Of a stretch of DNA of 64,000 nucleotides, positions 26,498 to 35,900 are shown piece by piece. Source of the stretch: Fimbriimonadia bacterium (lineage in GTDB: Bacteria > Armatimonadota > Fimbriimonadia > Fimbriimonadales > JABRVX01). A program made the translations under genes and the position numbers. Numbering within the stretch: the first letter of the stretch is position 1; each line of letters starts with the position of its first letter. The notes beneath the pieces were generated by a model. It ran no database searches, was not told where the DNA came from, and worked only from the letters and a program-made list of their open reading frames with translations. Where the stretch lies: the NCBI GenBank assembly GCA_039961735.1, contig JABRVX010000012.1:62001-126000 (forward strand), read 5' to 3'.

Positions 26498-27845
26498 GGT
26501 CCTAAAGTTCGGGGGCACCAGCATAGACGAGATCGGGCACCGGCACCAAGCCGCGCTGAAGGTGATCCGGGCGAAGGAAGATGGGTATGCGCCCGTGGTG
26601 GTGGTGAGTGCGCCGGGACGGGCCGGGGCACCGTACGCCACCGACACGCTTGTGAATGCGCTGCGCGAAGCCGACCCTGCGGTGCCACCCCACCCGCGAG
26701 AGCTGGACATGTTGATGGCATGCGGAGAGATACTGTCCGCAGTGATGTTCTCGCACCTGCTCGTGGTCTTGGGGCATCCCGCGACGGCATTTACGGGCGG
26801 CCAGGCGGGAATCGTCACCGATGCGGTATTCGGGAACGCCCGCATCCTGGAGGTGAACCCCACCGACCTGCTCACCGTGCTCCGAGAAGGACGGATTGCG
26901 GTGGTGTGCGGGTTCCAGGGGGTTTCGGCACCGCCGGAGGGCGCCGTGCACGGCTCGCTCACCACCCTGGGTAGAGGCGGAAGCGACACGACAGCCGCGG
27001 CCTTGGGCGCCGCGCTGAAGGCCGAAGCCGTGGACATCTACACGGATGTGGACGGCGTGAAAACGGCGGACCCGAAGTTCGTGCCCGACGCCCTGACGCT
27101 TCGGCGGCTCACCTACGAGGAGGTTGCGGAGCTGTCGCACCTGGGCGCGAAGGTGCTTCATCCGCGCGCAGCCGAGATTGCAATGATGCACCGCATCCCA
27201 CTCTGGGTGCGGAACACCTTCACCAATGATCCGGGCTCGCAGATCGTGTCATCGGACGAGTTCCCGGGGCGGCGAATCACGGGCCTGACTAGCTCCGGGC
27301 AGTCGGTGTTCCTGCATTTCACGCTGTCGGACAACCGAGATGCGCGGCGGATCGAGACCGAGGTGTTCCGCCTGCTCGGGGACGAGGACATCGTGCTGAT
27401 GATGTTAGGTATCGGGCCCCGTGGATTCTCGTTTGCCGTGCCGCGAACGCAGTATGGGCGCGTCCGGGACTTGCTAGATGGGCTGGTGATCCCGTGCGAT
27501 GATGGTAGGCGCATGTACATCGTGCAGATAGGCAGCCTGGGGAGCCCGACCGCTCAAGCGCAGTTCAACTTGCTGATGAAGGCGGGGTGCGCGCAGGACA
27601 TCGGCTTCGTTACCGCGGAGGTCACCGAAAACTGTACGGTGGTGTCACTCGTTGCGTACAACTACCTGGACCAGCCGGGAGTGTACTACGACGTGCTATC
27701 GGCCCTGCACGAGGCAGGGGTGCCGGTGTGGCAAACGGCGGATAGCGAAAACTCCATCTCGTGCCTGGTTCCGGAGACGGATGCGAAACGCGCCGTCTCC
27801 GCCCTCCATGACCATTTCCACCTATCGGAGCAGGCGGAGGGCTAG
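26487..27845 (+). CDS. lysC: Aspartate kinase
   Basis: 452 aa. It begins MRIRVLKFGGTSIDE (the KFGGTS ATP-binding motif of aspartokinases). Other motifs: GFQGVSAPPEGAVHGSLTTL with the downstream GRGGSDTTAAALGA, and DVDGVKTADPKFVPDA. A C-terminal regulatory region (about 270-450) with ACT-like segments follows. It phosphorylates aspartate at the entry to Lys/Thr/Met biosynthesis. It overlaps the preceding ACT gene, an unusual pairing because the kinase still has its own regulatory domain. Confidence 0.93.
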   Translation: MRIRVLKFGGTSIDEIGHRHQAALKVIRAKEDGYAPVVVVSAPGRAGAPYATDTLVNALREADPAVPPHPRELDMLMACGEILSAVMFSHLLVVLGHPATAFTGGQAGIVTDAVFGNARILEVNPTDLLTVLREGRIAVVCGFQGVSAPPEGAVHGSLTTLGRGGSDTTAAALGAALKAEAVDIYTDVDGVKTADPKFVPDALTLRRLTYEEVAELSHLGAKVLHPRAAEIAMMHRIPLWVRNTFTNDPGSQIVSSDEFPGRRITGLTSSGQSVFLHFTLSDNRDARRIETEVFRLLGDEDIVLMMLGIGPRGFSFAVPRTQYGRVRDLLDGLVIPCDDGRRMYIVQIGSLGSPTAQAQFNLLMKAGCAQDIGFVTAEVTENCTVVSLVAYNYLDQPGVYYDVLSALHEAGVPVWQTADSENSISCLVPETDAKRAVSALHDHFHLSEQAEG

Positions 27846-28822
27846 TTCTCTGCTTCGCCCCAGTCTCCGAGGTAGAGGACTTCCTCCTCTAGGAGCACGC
27901 CGAAGCGGTCGTGGACGCGGCGCTTGACGAGCTCGGCGAGCTTCCGGAGGTCTTGCGCCGATGCGCCGCAGCGGTTCATCAGGAAGTTCGCGTGCATGGG
28001 CGAGACCCAGGCACCGCCGATAGTCTCCCCCTTCAGTCCGGCTTCCGTGATCAGGTAGCCCGCGGGAACGACACCCGCCTGCTTCATCTCTTCGGGGAGT
28101 GTAGGCATGCGCTCGGCGAGGGCACGATCGTATACGTTCTTGAAGAAGGACCCGGCGGAAGGGCCGGGCGGTTGCTTCATGCGGCGCTGCCTCTGGAACT
28201 CGCTTGCGCGCGCATAGATGGCAAAGGGGTCATCGGGAGTGAGGCGAAGTGTGACAGACACTAACACTCCCTGGCGGGTGCCCCTACGAAGGCACGAGTC
28301 GCGGTAGCTGAACTCCAGCCACTCCGGTCCTACCTGCCTGCGTTGCCCCCCCTCGACCACTTCGAGACCGGTTACGAGGTCGCCGATGTTGGCGCGGTAG
28401 GCTCCCGCGTTCGACACTAACGCCCCGCCCACTGTGCCTGGGATACCTACCGCGAACTCCAGTCCGCTGAGACCGGCCTGGGCGGCAGCAAGAAACAGGT
28501 CTTGGAACCACACACCGCAGTCTGCGCGAGTCACCTCGCCGACCTGCATGCGGCCGGTACATGCGTGGATGACCAAGCCGGGCACACCGCGGTCGGAGAC
28601 CAACACGTTGGACCCGGAGCCGAGGACGGTGTAGGGTACGGCGAGTTGCTGTGCTAGGGCTGCCGCTTCGGCAAGTTGGTCACCGTCGTACGTGGTCACG
28701 AGGTACTGGGCAGGGCCGCCGACGAACAGCGTAGTGCGCGAGCGGAGCGAGACGCACCGGAGCACCGCCTCCGGCCGTGAGAGGTGGGATCGGAAGGTCT
28801 CGATACGCTCGTCGGGTTCCAC
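27842..28822 (-). CDS. murB: UDP-N-acetylenolpyruvoylglucosamine reductase
   Basis: FAD-binding motifs TTLFVGGPAQYLV, VLGSGSNVLVSDRG and GLEFAVGIPGTVGGALVSNA identify MurB, followed by GPSAGSFFKN and LITEAGLKGETIGGAWVSP. It reduces UDP-GlcNAc-enolpyruvate to UDP-MurNAc in peptidoglycan synthesis. The frame is open to GTG 28957, but that extension includes a terminator-like hairpin (28933-28948) and low-complexity sequence. GTG 28822 gives the normal ~30-residue lead before TTLFVGG. No SD supports either start, so the N-terminus is uncertain. The end overlaps lysC by 4 bp (convergent). Confidence 0.9.
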   Translation of the reverse strand: MEPDERIETFRSHLSRPEAVLRCVSLRSRTTLFVGGPAQYLVTTYDGDQLAEAAALAQQLAVPYTVLGSGSNVLVSDRGVPGLVIHACTGRMQVGEVTRADCGVWFQDLFLAAAQAGLSGLEFAVGIPGTVGGALVSNAGAYRANIGDLVTGLEVVEGGQRRQVGPEWLEFSYRDSCLRRGTRQGVLVSVTLRLTPDDPFAIYARASEFQRQRRMKQPPGPSAGSFFKNVYDRALAERMPTLPEEMKQAGVVPAGYLITEAGLKGETIGGAWVSPMHANFLMNRCGASAQDLRKLAELVKRRVHDRFGVLLEEEVLYLGDWGEAEN

Positions 28823-29169
28823 CGAAGGGATAATACCGTGGGGGCGGCTAGGGGTGGTTGCCTCGACGCGGTTCTTCGAATCGCGCCATTGGCCATCTGC
28901 TGCTCTCCGTGGGGAGAGGGCGGGCTGATCCCCCGGCTTCGGGGGGACGATAAACACACTCCGTGACCACGAGTCTGACCATCATTCCCGCGAAGGTGGG
29001 ATTCGAGGTCGAGGGCACTCGGCTCCGCGAGGCGCTGGGGCTGGCTTGGCGACAGCGTTCGGATGATCAGGAACAATCCGGGGCTACGTCACGTTCGCTG
29101 TGTAGTACGCACGTTTCGTGTAGCTAAGGATGTCCCGCGACTTCACGGAACGGAAAGGAGCAGCAAGAA
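28823..29169. other. Intergenic region with repeat-like hairpins
   Basis: Between divergent genes. A compact hairpin CCCCCG-GCTT-CGGGGG lies near 28933-28948. A CATTCCCGCGAAGGTGGGA-type element near 28983-29001 resembles a widespread extragenic repeat. The SD GGAAAGGAG before ATG 29170 is clear. No gene seen. Confidence 0.5.
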
Positions 29170-30792
29170 ATGACTCCCAGAGTCGTAATTTCACTGGTTG
29201 TAGCGTCGGCGGTGGCTGGGAGCTCGCTCGCGCAGACACTCGTGGACTCGAGTCTGACATTCGACACGGTGGTTTCCGGGCTGACAACGCCCATTTCCAT
29301 CGCCTTCCTTAGCGCCGACGATTTTCTGGTGATCGAGAAGAGCACGGGCCAAGTGAAGCGGGTGCAGTCGGGCTCGGTCTCGGCGACGGTGCTCGACCTT
29401 CCGGTAATGAGCAACAGCGAGCGGGGACTGTTGGGCATCGCCCTTCACCCCGACTTCCCGACAACACCGCACGTGTTTCTCTATTACTCCCGCTCGACGG
29501 GCGGCGCCGACAACGTGTCCTGGCAAGACAACCGGGTCGAGCGGTTCACCTGGACCGGTGCGGCTCTTACCGACCCACAGCTGATCATTGCCTTCTCGCC
29601 CAGCTCACTCGGCAATGGGCCGAATCACGACGGAGGGGTGATCCTGTTCGGCCCGGACGGCAAGCTGTACGGGGTAACCGGAGACCTGAACCGAAACGGC
29701 TACGAGCAGAACAATCTGAGTGGCCCGATAGCCGGTGTGGGCGGCATCTTCCGCCTGAACCCCGACGGCTCGATCCCGACAGATAACCCGTTCGTGGGAG
29801 ACGGGCGCCCGGAGTTCGAGCGGCTGATCGCCTACGGTGTGCGGAACAGTTTCGGGATTAGCTTCGACTCGAAGACCGGCATGCTATGGGACACCGAAAA
29901 CGGACCCACCTCTTACGACGAAGTGAACATGGTTCCGTTCGGCCTGAACAGCGGCTGGAACAAGATCATGGGACCGGATGACAGGGATCCGCAGGGGATT
30001 GGGGACCTGTACATGATCTCGGGAGCGTTCTACCGAGACCCGGACTTCAGTTGGCTGTCACCCATCGGCGTGACGAGCATCGTGTTTCTGCACTCTGCGA
30101 AGTTCGCACCCGGATTGCGGGACCAGTGCATTGTGGGTGACAACAACTTTGGGCAGCTCTACCTCTTCGAAATGAACTCGAACCGGGATGGATTCGTGCT
30201 CACTGGTGGGCTTGCGGACAAGGTGGCGGACAGCACCACCGAGCGAAACCTAGTCCGCTGGGGAACGAGCTGGGGAGTCGTGACCGACCTCCGCATCGGC
30301 CCGGACGGAAACTTGTGGGTGGTTTCGCTCAGTCTCGGGCGGGTCTACCGCGTGCGACCGGTCGAGGCCCCGAACACGCTGACTGGCAAGGTGGCCTTGG
30401 GGAGCTACCTCGGTGCGCCGACTGGGGTGCCGCTTACTATTGAGCTTCGGACGGGCGTTACGGTCGTCAAGACGCTGTCTACGACGGTCGGTGCGTTCGG
30501 TGAGTACTACGTGTCGCCGGCATCGTCCGGGACATTCGATATTGTCGCGAAGGCGGGACACTGGCTTTCGGTCCGGCACGATGGCGTGGTGGTCGGCGGC
30601 GACGTAGCTCTCGACTTGGTGTTCCCGTACAACGGTGATGCCGATGGCGACGACCTGATTGGACTGGCCGACTTGAATATAGTGTTACTCGATTTCGGTG
30701 GCACGAGCGCTGACATAGATGGAAGCGGACAGACGGACCTGGCGGACCTGAGCACAATCCTAGTCAACTTCGGCAGGGAGGGCGAAGGGTAG
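29170..30792 (+). CDS. Exported PQQ-type sugar dehydrogenase with dockerin-like tail
   Basis: 540 aa with a signal peptide ending SSLAQ. The body is a six-bladed propeller of the glucose/sorbosone dehydrogenase family: GLLGIALHPDFPTTPHVFLY, LGNGPNHDGGVILFGPDGKL, GVRNSFGISFDSKTGMLWDT and EVNMVPFGLNSGWN. The C-terminal ~130 residues form a beta-sandwich module (TGKVALGSYLGAPTGVPLTI onward) plus two dockerin-like calcium loops (GDADGDDLIGLADLNIVLLD and DIDGSGQTDLADLSTILVNF). It probably oxidises sugars outside the cell; activity and cofactor are inferred from the family. Confidence 0.88.
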   Translation: MTPRVVISLVVASAVAGSSLAQTLVDSSLTFDTVVSGLTTPISIAFLSADDFLVIEKSTGQVKRVQSGSVSATVLDLPVMSNSERGLLGIALHPDFPTTPHVFLYYSRSTGGADNVSWQDNRVERFTWTGAALTDPQLIIAFSPSSLGNGPNHDGGVILFGPDGKLYGVTGDLNRNGYEQNNLSGPIAGVGGIFRLNPDGSIPTDNPFVGDGRPEFERLIAYGVRNSFGISFDSKTGMLWDTENGPTSYDEVNMVPFGLNSGWNKIMGPDDRDPQGIGDLYMISGAFYRDPDFSWLSPIGVTSIVFLHSAKFAPGLRDQCIVGDNNFGQLYLFEMNSNRDGFVLTGGLADKVADSTTERNLVRWGTSWGVVTDLRIGPDGNLWVVSLSLGRVYRVRPVEAPNTLTGKVALGSYLGAPTGVPLTIELRTGVTVVKTLSTTVGAFGEYYVSPASSGTFDIVAKAGHWLSVRHDGVVVGGDVALDLVFPYNGDADGDDLIGLADLNIVLLDFGGTSADIDGSGQTDLADLSTILVNFGREGEG

Positions 30793-30833
30793 GCATATTC
30801 GCGCAACTTTGCGCGCCAGGGATTTGTCTCTTA

Positions 30834-30858
30834 GGGTGGTGGCGATTCGCCACCACCC
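30834..30858 (+). terminator. Rho-independent terminator
   Basis: 11-bp stem GGGTGGTGGCG / CGCCACCACCC with a 3-nt loop, followed by GTTTTG. It is downstream of the sugar dehydrogenase gene. Confidence 0.85.
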
Positions 30859-30912
30859 GTTTTGCGCCTGTGTAGCAAAACCGGGAGCAAGGGAATGGAG
30901 GCAGTCTAACTT

Positions 30913-32895
30913 ATGCTGCGATTAGGTCTTCTCGCCGCCGCAACGCTGATGCTGGCGGCATTCGGTGCTTCTCTCGTTCTTGCTCAGGACGCCGTCGAGG
31001 TGCCCTTCGAGCGTGCTACGTTCGTCGGAAACGTGCGCTGCGCCGTGGATAACACTGCAGCGATGCAGGCTCGGAACGCGTTGCTGGATGTGCCTAAGAC
31101 CATCCATGCCGTCCCGCAAGGACCAAGGCCGCCCTTCGCGGGTCGGAGCGGTCCTCGATTCCAGGGTGCACCGGAGCCCATCCGGGCGTTGTTCGGGAGC
31201 GGATCGTCTTCCGCCTTTCCTGGTCCGAACGAATCTGGCCTGACGCCCGGCGACCCTCAGCTCTCAGCGGGGCCGAACCATGTGGTGGCATGCATCAACG
31301 GGCAGATCGCGTTCTATCAAAAGGACGGGACGAACACCTTCAGCGTCTCACCCAATGCGTTCTTCGCCTCCCTTGGAGGCTACTACCTTATCTTCGATCC
31401 GAGGACGTTCTATGACACGTACACCCAGAGATTCTGGGTGCTGTATCCGGCGATTCTCAATGGCTCGTGGAACAAGAGCTATTTCCTGGTAGCGCTCTCC
31501 GACGACTCGGACCCGAACGGAAACTGGACGCTCTGGGCACTGGACTCGAGCATGAACGGAAGTCAGAACACTACCAACTGGTCCGACTATCCTGGTTTCG
31601 GGCACACACAAGATGCCATCGTGTTCACTGCGAATATGTATACCAGTGGATGGGGTTGGGCGTACGGCAAAGTGAGAGTTGCGCTGAAGCAGCAGTTCCT
31701 CAATGGCAGCCCTAACATCACGTATACCGACTTCTGGAATTTCACGGACGCCTCCGGCGCGCAGGCAGCCAGTATGCAACCCGCACGAACGAAGGGTATG
31801 GCACACATGCCGTACTTCTGCAGCGCGGGTGGGAACAACCGAATCAACGTGTGGGGTATTCAGAACGTTACGACGACGCCGACTCTGGTGGCACGTCAGG
31901 TGCTCGTGTCCACTTTCAGCGCCCCTCCCAACGCTAGACAGCAGGGCGGTAGTGTGACGCTGTGGACGGTGGACAGTCGCATCTTCGACGTGCAATGCCG
32001 AGACAACCGACTGACGATTCTGCATAACGTCGATCAGGGTGGGTACTCCGCTCTGCGGTGGTACGAGTTGGACGCGTGGAACATGCCCACGTCGGTGTCG
32101 CTAGTGCAATCGGGCGTGCTCTCTGCTGCCAACACGGACCAGTACTTCGGAGCGCTTGCTATGAACGGTTGCGGCCACATGGGTGCTGCGTTCAGCCGAT
32201 CGTCATCGAGCGAGTACATCTCCATCTACGGCGCAGTGCGATATGCCGATGCTGCGCTCGGCACGTTCGGCGCCCCGTACGTGATCCGTGCAGGGACGAG
32301 ATACTACACCGGCGAGGGTGGCGGTAACGTGCGCTGGGGCGACTATTCAGGTCTCTGCGTAGATGGAGGGGATGACATTTCGTTCTGGGGCCTGAACATG
32401 GTCCCCGACCCTGCATCACCTGCCCTATGGGTAACCGAGATATTCCGGATCGATCCGGGTCGGACCGCCACGATCTCAGGAGCCGTAACTCTCGAGCACT
32501 ACACGGCATCACCGGCGGGCATCTCGGGCATCTTGGAGCTGCGCGCGCCGAGCACTACTACCGTGCTCCACAGCTATCCGGTTACTTTGGACTCCAGCGG
32601 AACCTTTCTGATTACGCCGGCATACTTCGGTAGCTACGACGTCGCGCTTAAGCTGTCCCACTGGCTGAGGACGGTCGTTCCGGCCACCATCACATCTGGT
32701 ACGAACTACGTGCTGATGACCATGAAGAACGGGGACGTCGTCCCCGACAACAGTGTGGATCTGTTGGACATCAACAAGATTCTAGCCTGGTTCGGCACCG
32801 CAGACCCGATGAGTGACCTGAACGGAAGTGGGATGGTGGACCTCGTTGACCTGAACATCACCCTGATGAACTTCGGTCTGGTCGGTCAACCTTAG
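30913..32895 (+). CDS. Secreted protein with dockerin-like tail
   Basis: 660 aa with signal peptide (GLLAAATLMLAAFGASLVLA). The ~460-residue central region is aromatic-rich and probably a beta-propeller or beta-helix (GDPQLSAGPNHVVACINGQI, FDPRTFYDTYTQRFWVLYPA, VRWGDYSGLCVDGGDDISFW). I recognise no catalytic motif. The C-terminus has the beta-sandwich module (ISGAVTLEHYTASPAGISGI onward) and dockerin-like repeats (SVDLLDINKILAWFG, DLNGSGMVDLVDLNITLMNF). GGAGG is about 12 nt upstream of ATG 30913. Probably cell-surface or extracellular. Confidence 0.8.
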   Translation: MLRLGLLAAATLMLAAFGASLVLAQDAVEVPFERATFVGNVRCAVDNTAAMQARNALLDVPKTIHAVPQGPRPPFAGRSGPRFQGAPEPIRALFGSGSSSAFPGPNESGLTPGDPQLSAGPNHVVACINGQIAFYQKDGTNTFSVSPNAFFASLGGYYLIFDPRTFYDTYTQRFWVLYPAILNGSWNKSYFLVALSDDSDPNGNWTLWALDSSMNGSQNTTNWSDYPGFGHTQDAIVFTANMYTSGWGWAYGKVRVALKQQFLNGSPNITYTDFWNFTDASGAQAASMQPARTKGMAHMPYFCSAGGNNRINVWGIQNVTTTPTLVARQVLVSTFSAPPNARQQGGSVTLWTVDSRIFDVQCRDNRLTILHNVDQGGYSALRWYELDAWNMPTSVSLVQSGVLSAANTDQYFGALAMNGCGHMGAAFSRSSSSEYISIYGAVRYADAALGTFGAPYVIRAGTRYYTGEGGGNVRWGDYSGLCVDGGDDISFWGLNMVPDPASPALWVTEIFRIDPGRTATISGAVTLEHYTASPAGISGILELRAPSTTTVLHSYPVTLDSSGTFLITPAYFGSYDVALKLSHWLRTVVPATITSGTNYVLMTMKNGDVVPDNSVDLLDINKILAWFGTADPMSDLNGSGMVDLVDLNITLMNFGLVGQP

Positions 32896-32922
32896 GTAGG
32901 ACCGTTCGCTGACCAGCCCTAT

Positions 32923-32958
32923 GTGGTGGCCCCGGCGCATCAGCGCCGGGGCCACCAC
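32923..32958. terminator. Bidirectional terminator, 16-bp perfect stem
   Basis: Perfect 16-bp arms (GTGGTGGCCCCGGCGC and its complement) around the loop ATCA, between convergent genes ending at 32895 and 32985. Confidence 0.85.
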
Positions 32959-32984
32959 AACTATCACCCACGCGCAGTGACAGC

Positions 32985-35900
32985 CTATCGTATGGCGGAG
33001 GCATGCATTAGGGAGCCGATGAGGTCTGCCACGTGACCGATCCCTCTACCACCCGTTAGCTGCTGCAGCTTGCGGTCTGCATCTATCGGCCCAATCCTGT
33101 TCGTAGCGAAATCCTCCATTACGCTGCGCAGCTTCTGTAGATACTGACGCTGTGCTGCCGGCATCTTCGCGAGCTCATTGCCTAGCTTCGAATCGAGCTC
33201 CTTCACGAGACCCCTGCAGTTCTCCTGCATGGTGTTGTAGCGACCTAGCGAGGGGTGTTGCGCAGGGAGTTCGTTCACCTTGAACTTGCCCACTTCTCCA
33301 GCCTGCGACGCCCACTTGGGGTCTACGCGTGAGATGTTCACGCTCTTCTCGCCCTTCCGGCCCAACCAAGCGAGGTCCTTGTAAGCCTCGGGGTGCCCGC
33401 TGGTAGTAAAGTTGACGAATGCCTGATCGGGGTTGCGCCCTGTCACCTTCTTGTATGCCTCTTCGAGGTACTTCTGACCGGCTTCTTGGAACTCGTGTGG
33501 GCTGCGCGGCTGGCCGTTCTGTGTGAGTCCCCGCCGCCAGTCGGCATACTCCGGGTTGGGAACGGGCTTTCCACCCTGCATCAGGTAGCGCGGCGGCTCG
33601 GCGGCGCCGAGGTCCATATCCATGCTTGCCTTACCGGCACTGGATGCGTTGCGGAATTCACGGATCTTCTGCGGGCTCCAGCCTTCGCGCTTCATAATAG
33701 ATTCCAGCTCAGCTTTCACCTTACCGTTGATCTGGCGTTCGTGCGAGCGATACCAATTGCCCAGTTTCGCGTCTCCCGAGCGCACTGCCTGGTTGAGCTG
33801 CATCTTTGCTGCGAAGGAGGACTTGATGGCTGCTGCCGCATCCTCGGCTTCGCGCCTGAGCCTTTCGATGACCTCCTTGGAGGCACCGGACTTCCCTGCT
33901 TCCGCCAGTTTCTCTGCCCGGCTCTTGAAGAGCTTGACGAGTGCCCTACCATTGGCAGCTTCACTCTGGAATCGAGCGGCATCAATCTGCTGCTGTACGG
34001 TGGGCCACTTCTTGGTGTTAGGCACGCCTTCGCTGCCCTTGCCGGCCATCGCACGGGTGACAGAACCTATCACACGCTTCAACACGAACGCCGTCGCAGC
34101 AGCCCTGGCCACATCGGCTGCGGCGCCCACGATACCCGATCGCTCGTAGCCATCGTAGGCGGATACTGCCAGATAGCCGATTTGACCGAGAGACTGAATG
34201 CCCTGTTTGAGCGCCTGGGTAGGACCCCCTTCGATATAACCAGTGGCACCCATGTAGGCGCTGTAGATGAGTGGACCACCGGCAAACGACGCTACGAACA
34301 TGGCGTTGTCGGCTACGGACTTGATCTCCTGAGCCTTCTCCAGGCAGTAGTTAGCAGTGTCTGCCTTCTCCTGCTCCTTAGCCATCTCGCCGCTCCAGTG
34401 TGCCTGCACTCGCTCACCGAGCAATCGAACGGCATTACGCATCTGCTCCATATCGCGTGATGCCATGGTTTCGGTGTTCAGGTGCCTATCCACGAAGGCG
34501 CGCAGGTCTCGCCGTTGCTCGTACGGCAGCATGTCCAGGAGACGTGGCACCGCAGCCTGAAGGCGTGTGATCTCGGCCCATTCTTGTGCCATTTCTCTAC
34601 CTTGCGCGGCCATGCGCTGAAGGCAGTATGCATCGAATTCGGTCCTTGTCCTGACCCACTCACCCGTTTTGACCCGCTGGATGGCGTCTTCCTCGGCCTG
34701 GATATTGGAGCGCGCACACATCAGCTGCCACTCGATCGCCTCACGGGATGCCGAGTCCTTCGCATCTGCTAACTGACGCTCGAGCCCCCGGATGTGGTCT
34801 CGGTAGTAGGCGATATTGTCTTCGTGGAAACGAATCTGTTCTTCGTTCGCCCGCTTCTCCAGTTCGGCGAGTGACAACTCCGCTGGAGGTTCCTCCACGA
34901 TCTCCTCGCCTTCGCCTGCATACACATACACGTAGTGGCGGAACGACTGTGCAGCGCGGCCGCTCGATGCCGACCACGTGCTGTCCTCCGCCTTGAACTG
35001 AATGCGGAATCGTGCACCCGGAGTCCCAGGCGGCAGGGCCAACTTGACAGTCTTCTCGTCGGAGAGCTGCCCACCCACCGGACGATAGTCTTTGATACGT
35101 AGGAACTTATCCGAATCCACCGTCAACCCTGCGACGAAGTAATGGGAGTAGCCGTCCTGCTCGTACTTGCGGGTGGAAGGCGTCATTCCGACGAACGGCG
35201 AGTCCACCGTGAGGTACAGGTTCAGGCCACAGACCGCGCCAGGACCTCCACCGGCGAGGCTCTCGATGTCACCCTGCACATTGTCGGTGATCATGAGTCT
35301 GATATCGAATGGTTCGTTGGGTCGAATCGTGGCAGGTGGGGCGGTCCAGGCAACCGTGGTGATGCGATTGCACTTACCCAGGACGCGGCCACCGGACATG
35401 CTGCCCTCGCCTCCAGTGGTGGCATTCGTGCTCAGCGAGTTATCGCTGAAGGTGACAGTGGGAGTAAAGGTGTATCCACTCTGGCCCCTATCATCCTTCT
35501 TGTCCACCTTCTCCAGTCGCCACACCCCTGGCGTCGCGGCCTTCTCGGCCACAATGATAGTAGTGGTAGCCTTCGCGATGAGCTTCTTGGTCTTCGGATC
35601 GGTGGCAGTTGCGACACCCGTATAGGTGCCGGGTTTGTCGAAGATGCGGCCTATCGGTTCCATGCCACCGGTGAGTGACTTGCCATCGCTGAACTGCCAG
35701 CTCACTCGTACGCCGGTCGGGAGGTTCTTGCCGACTGGAGTAAGCACGACTTTCTTGTTCAGCTCCGTCTTCGTTTTGGCAGGCTTGATGGCGAAACTGG
35801 GCAGCAACTTCTGAGTTTCTTCGAGAAGCGACTTGAATCGGCGCCTTGCCTCCTCCTTCTGCGCCGCAGGGTCGGGCGGGTCACCCAGCGCATCGATCTC

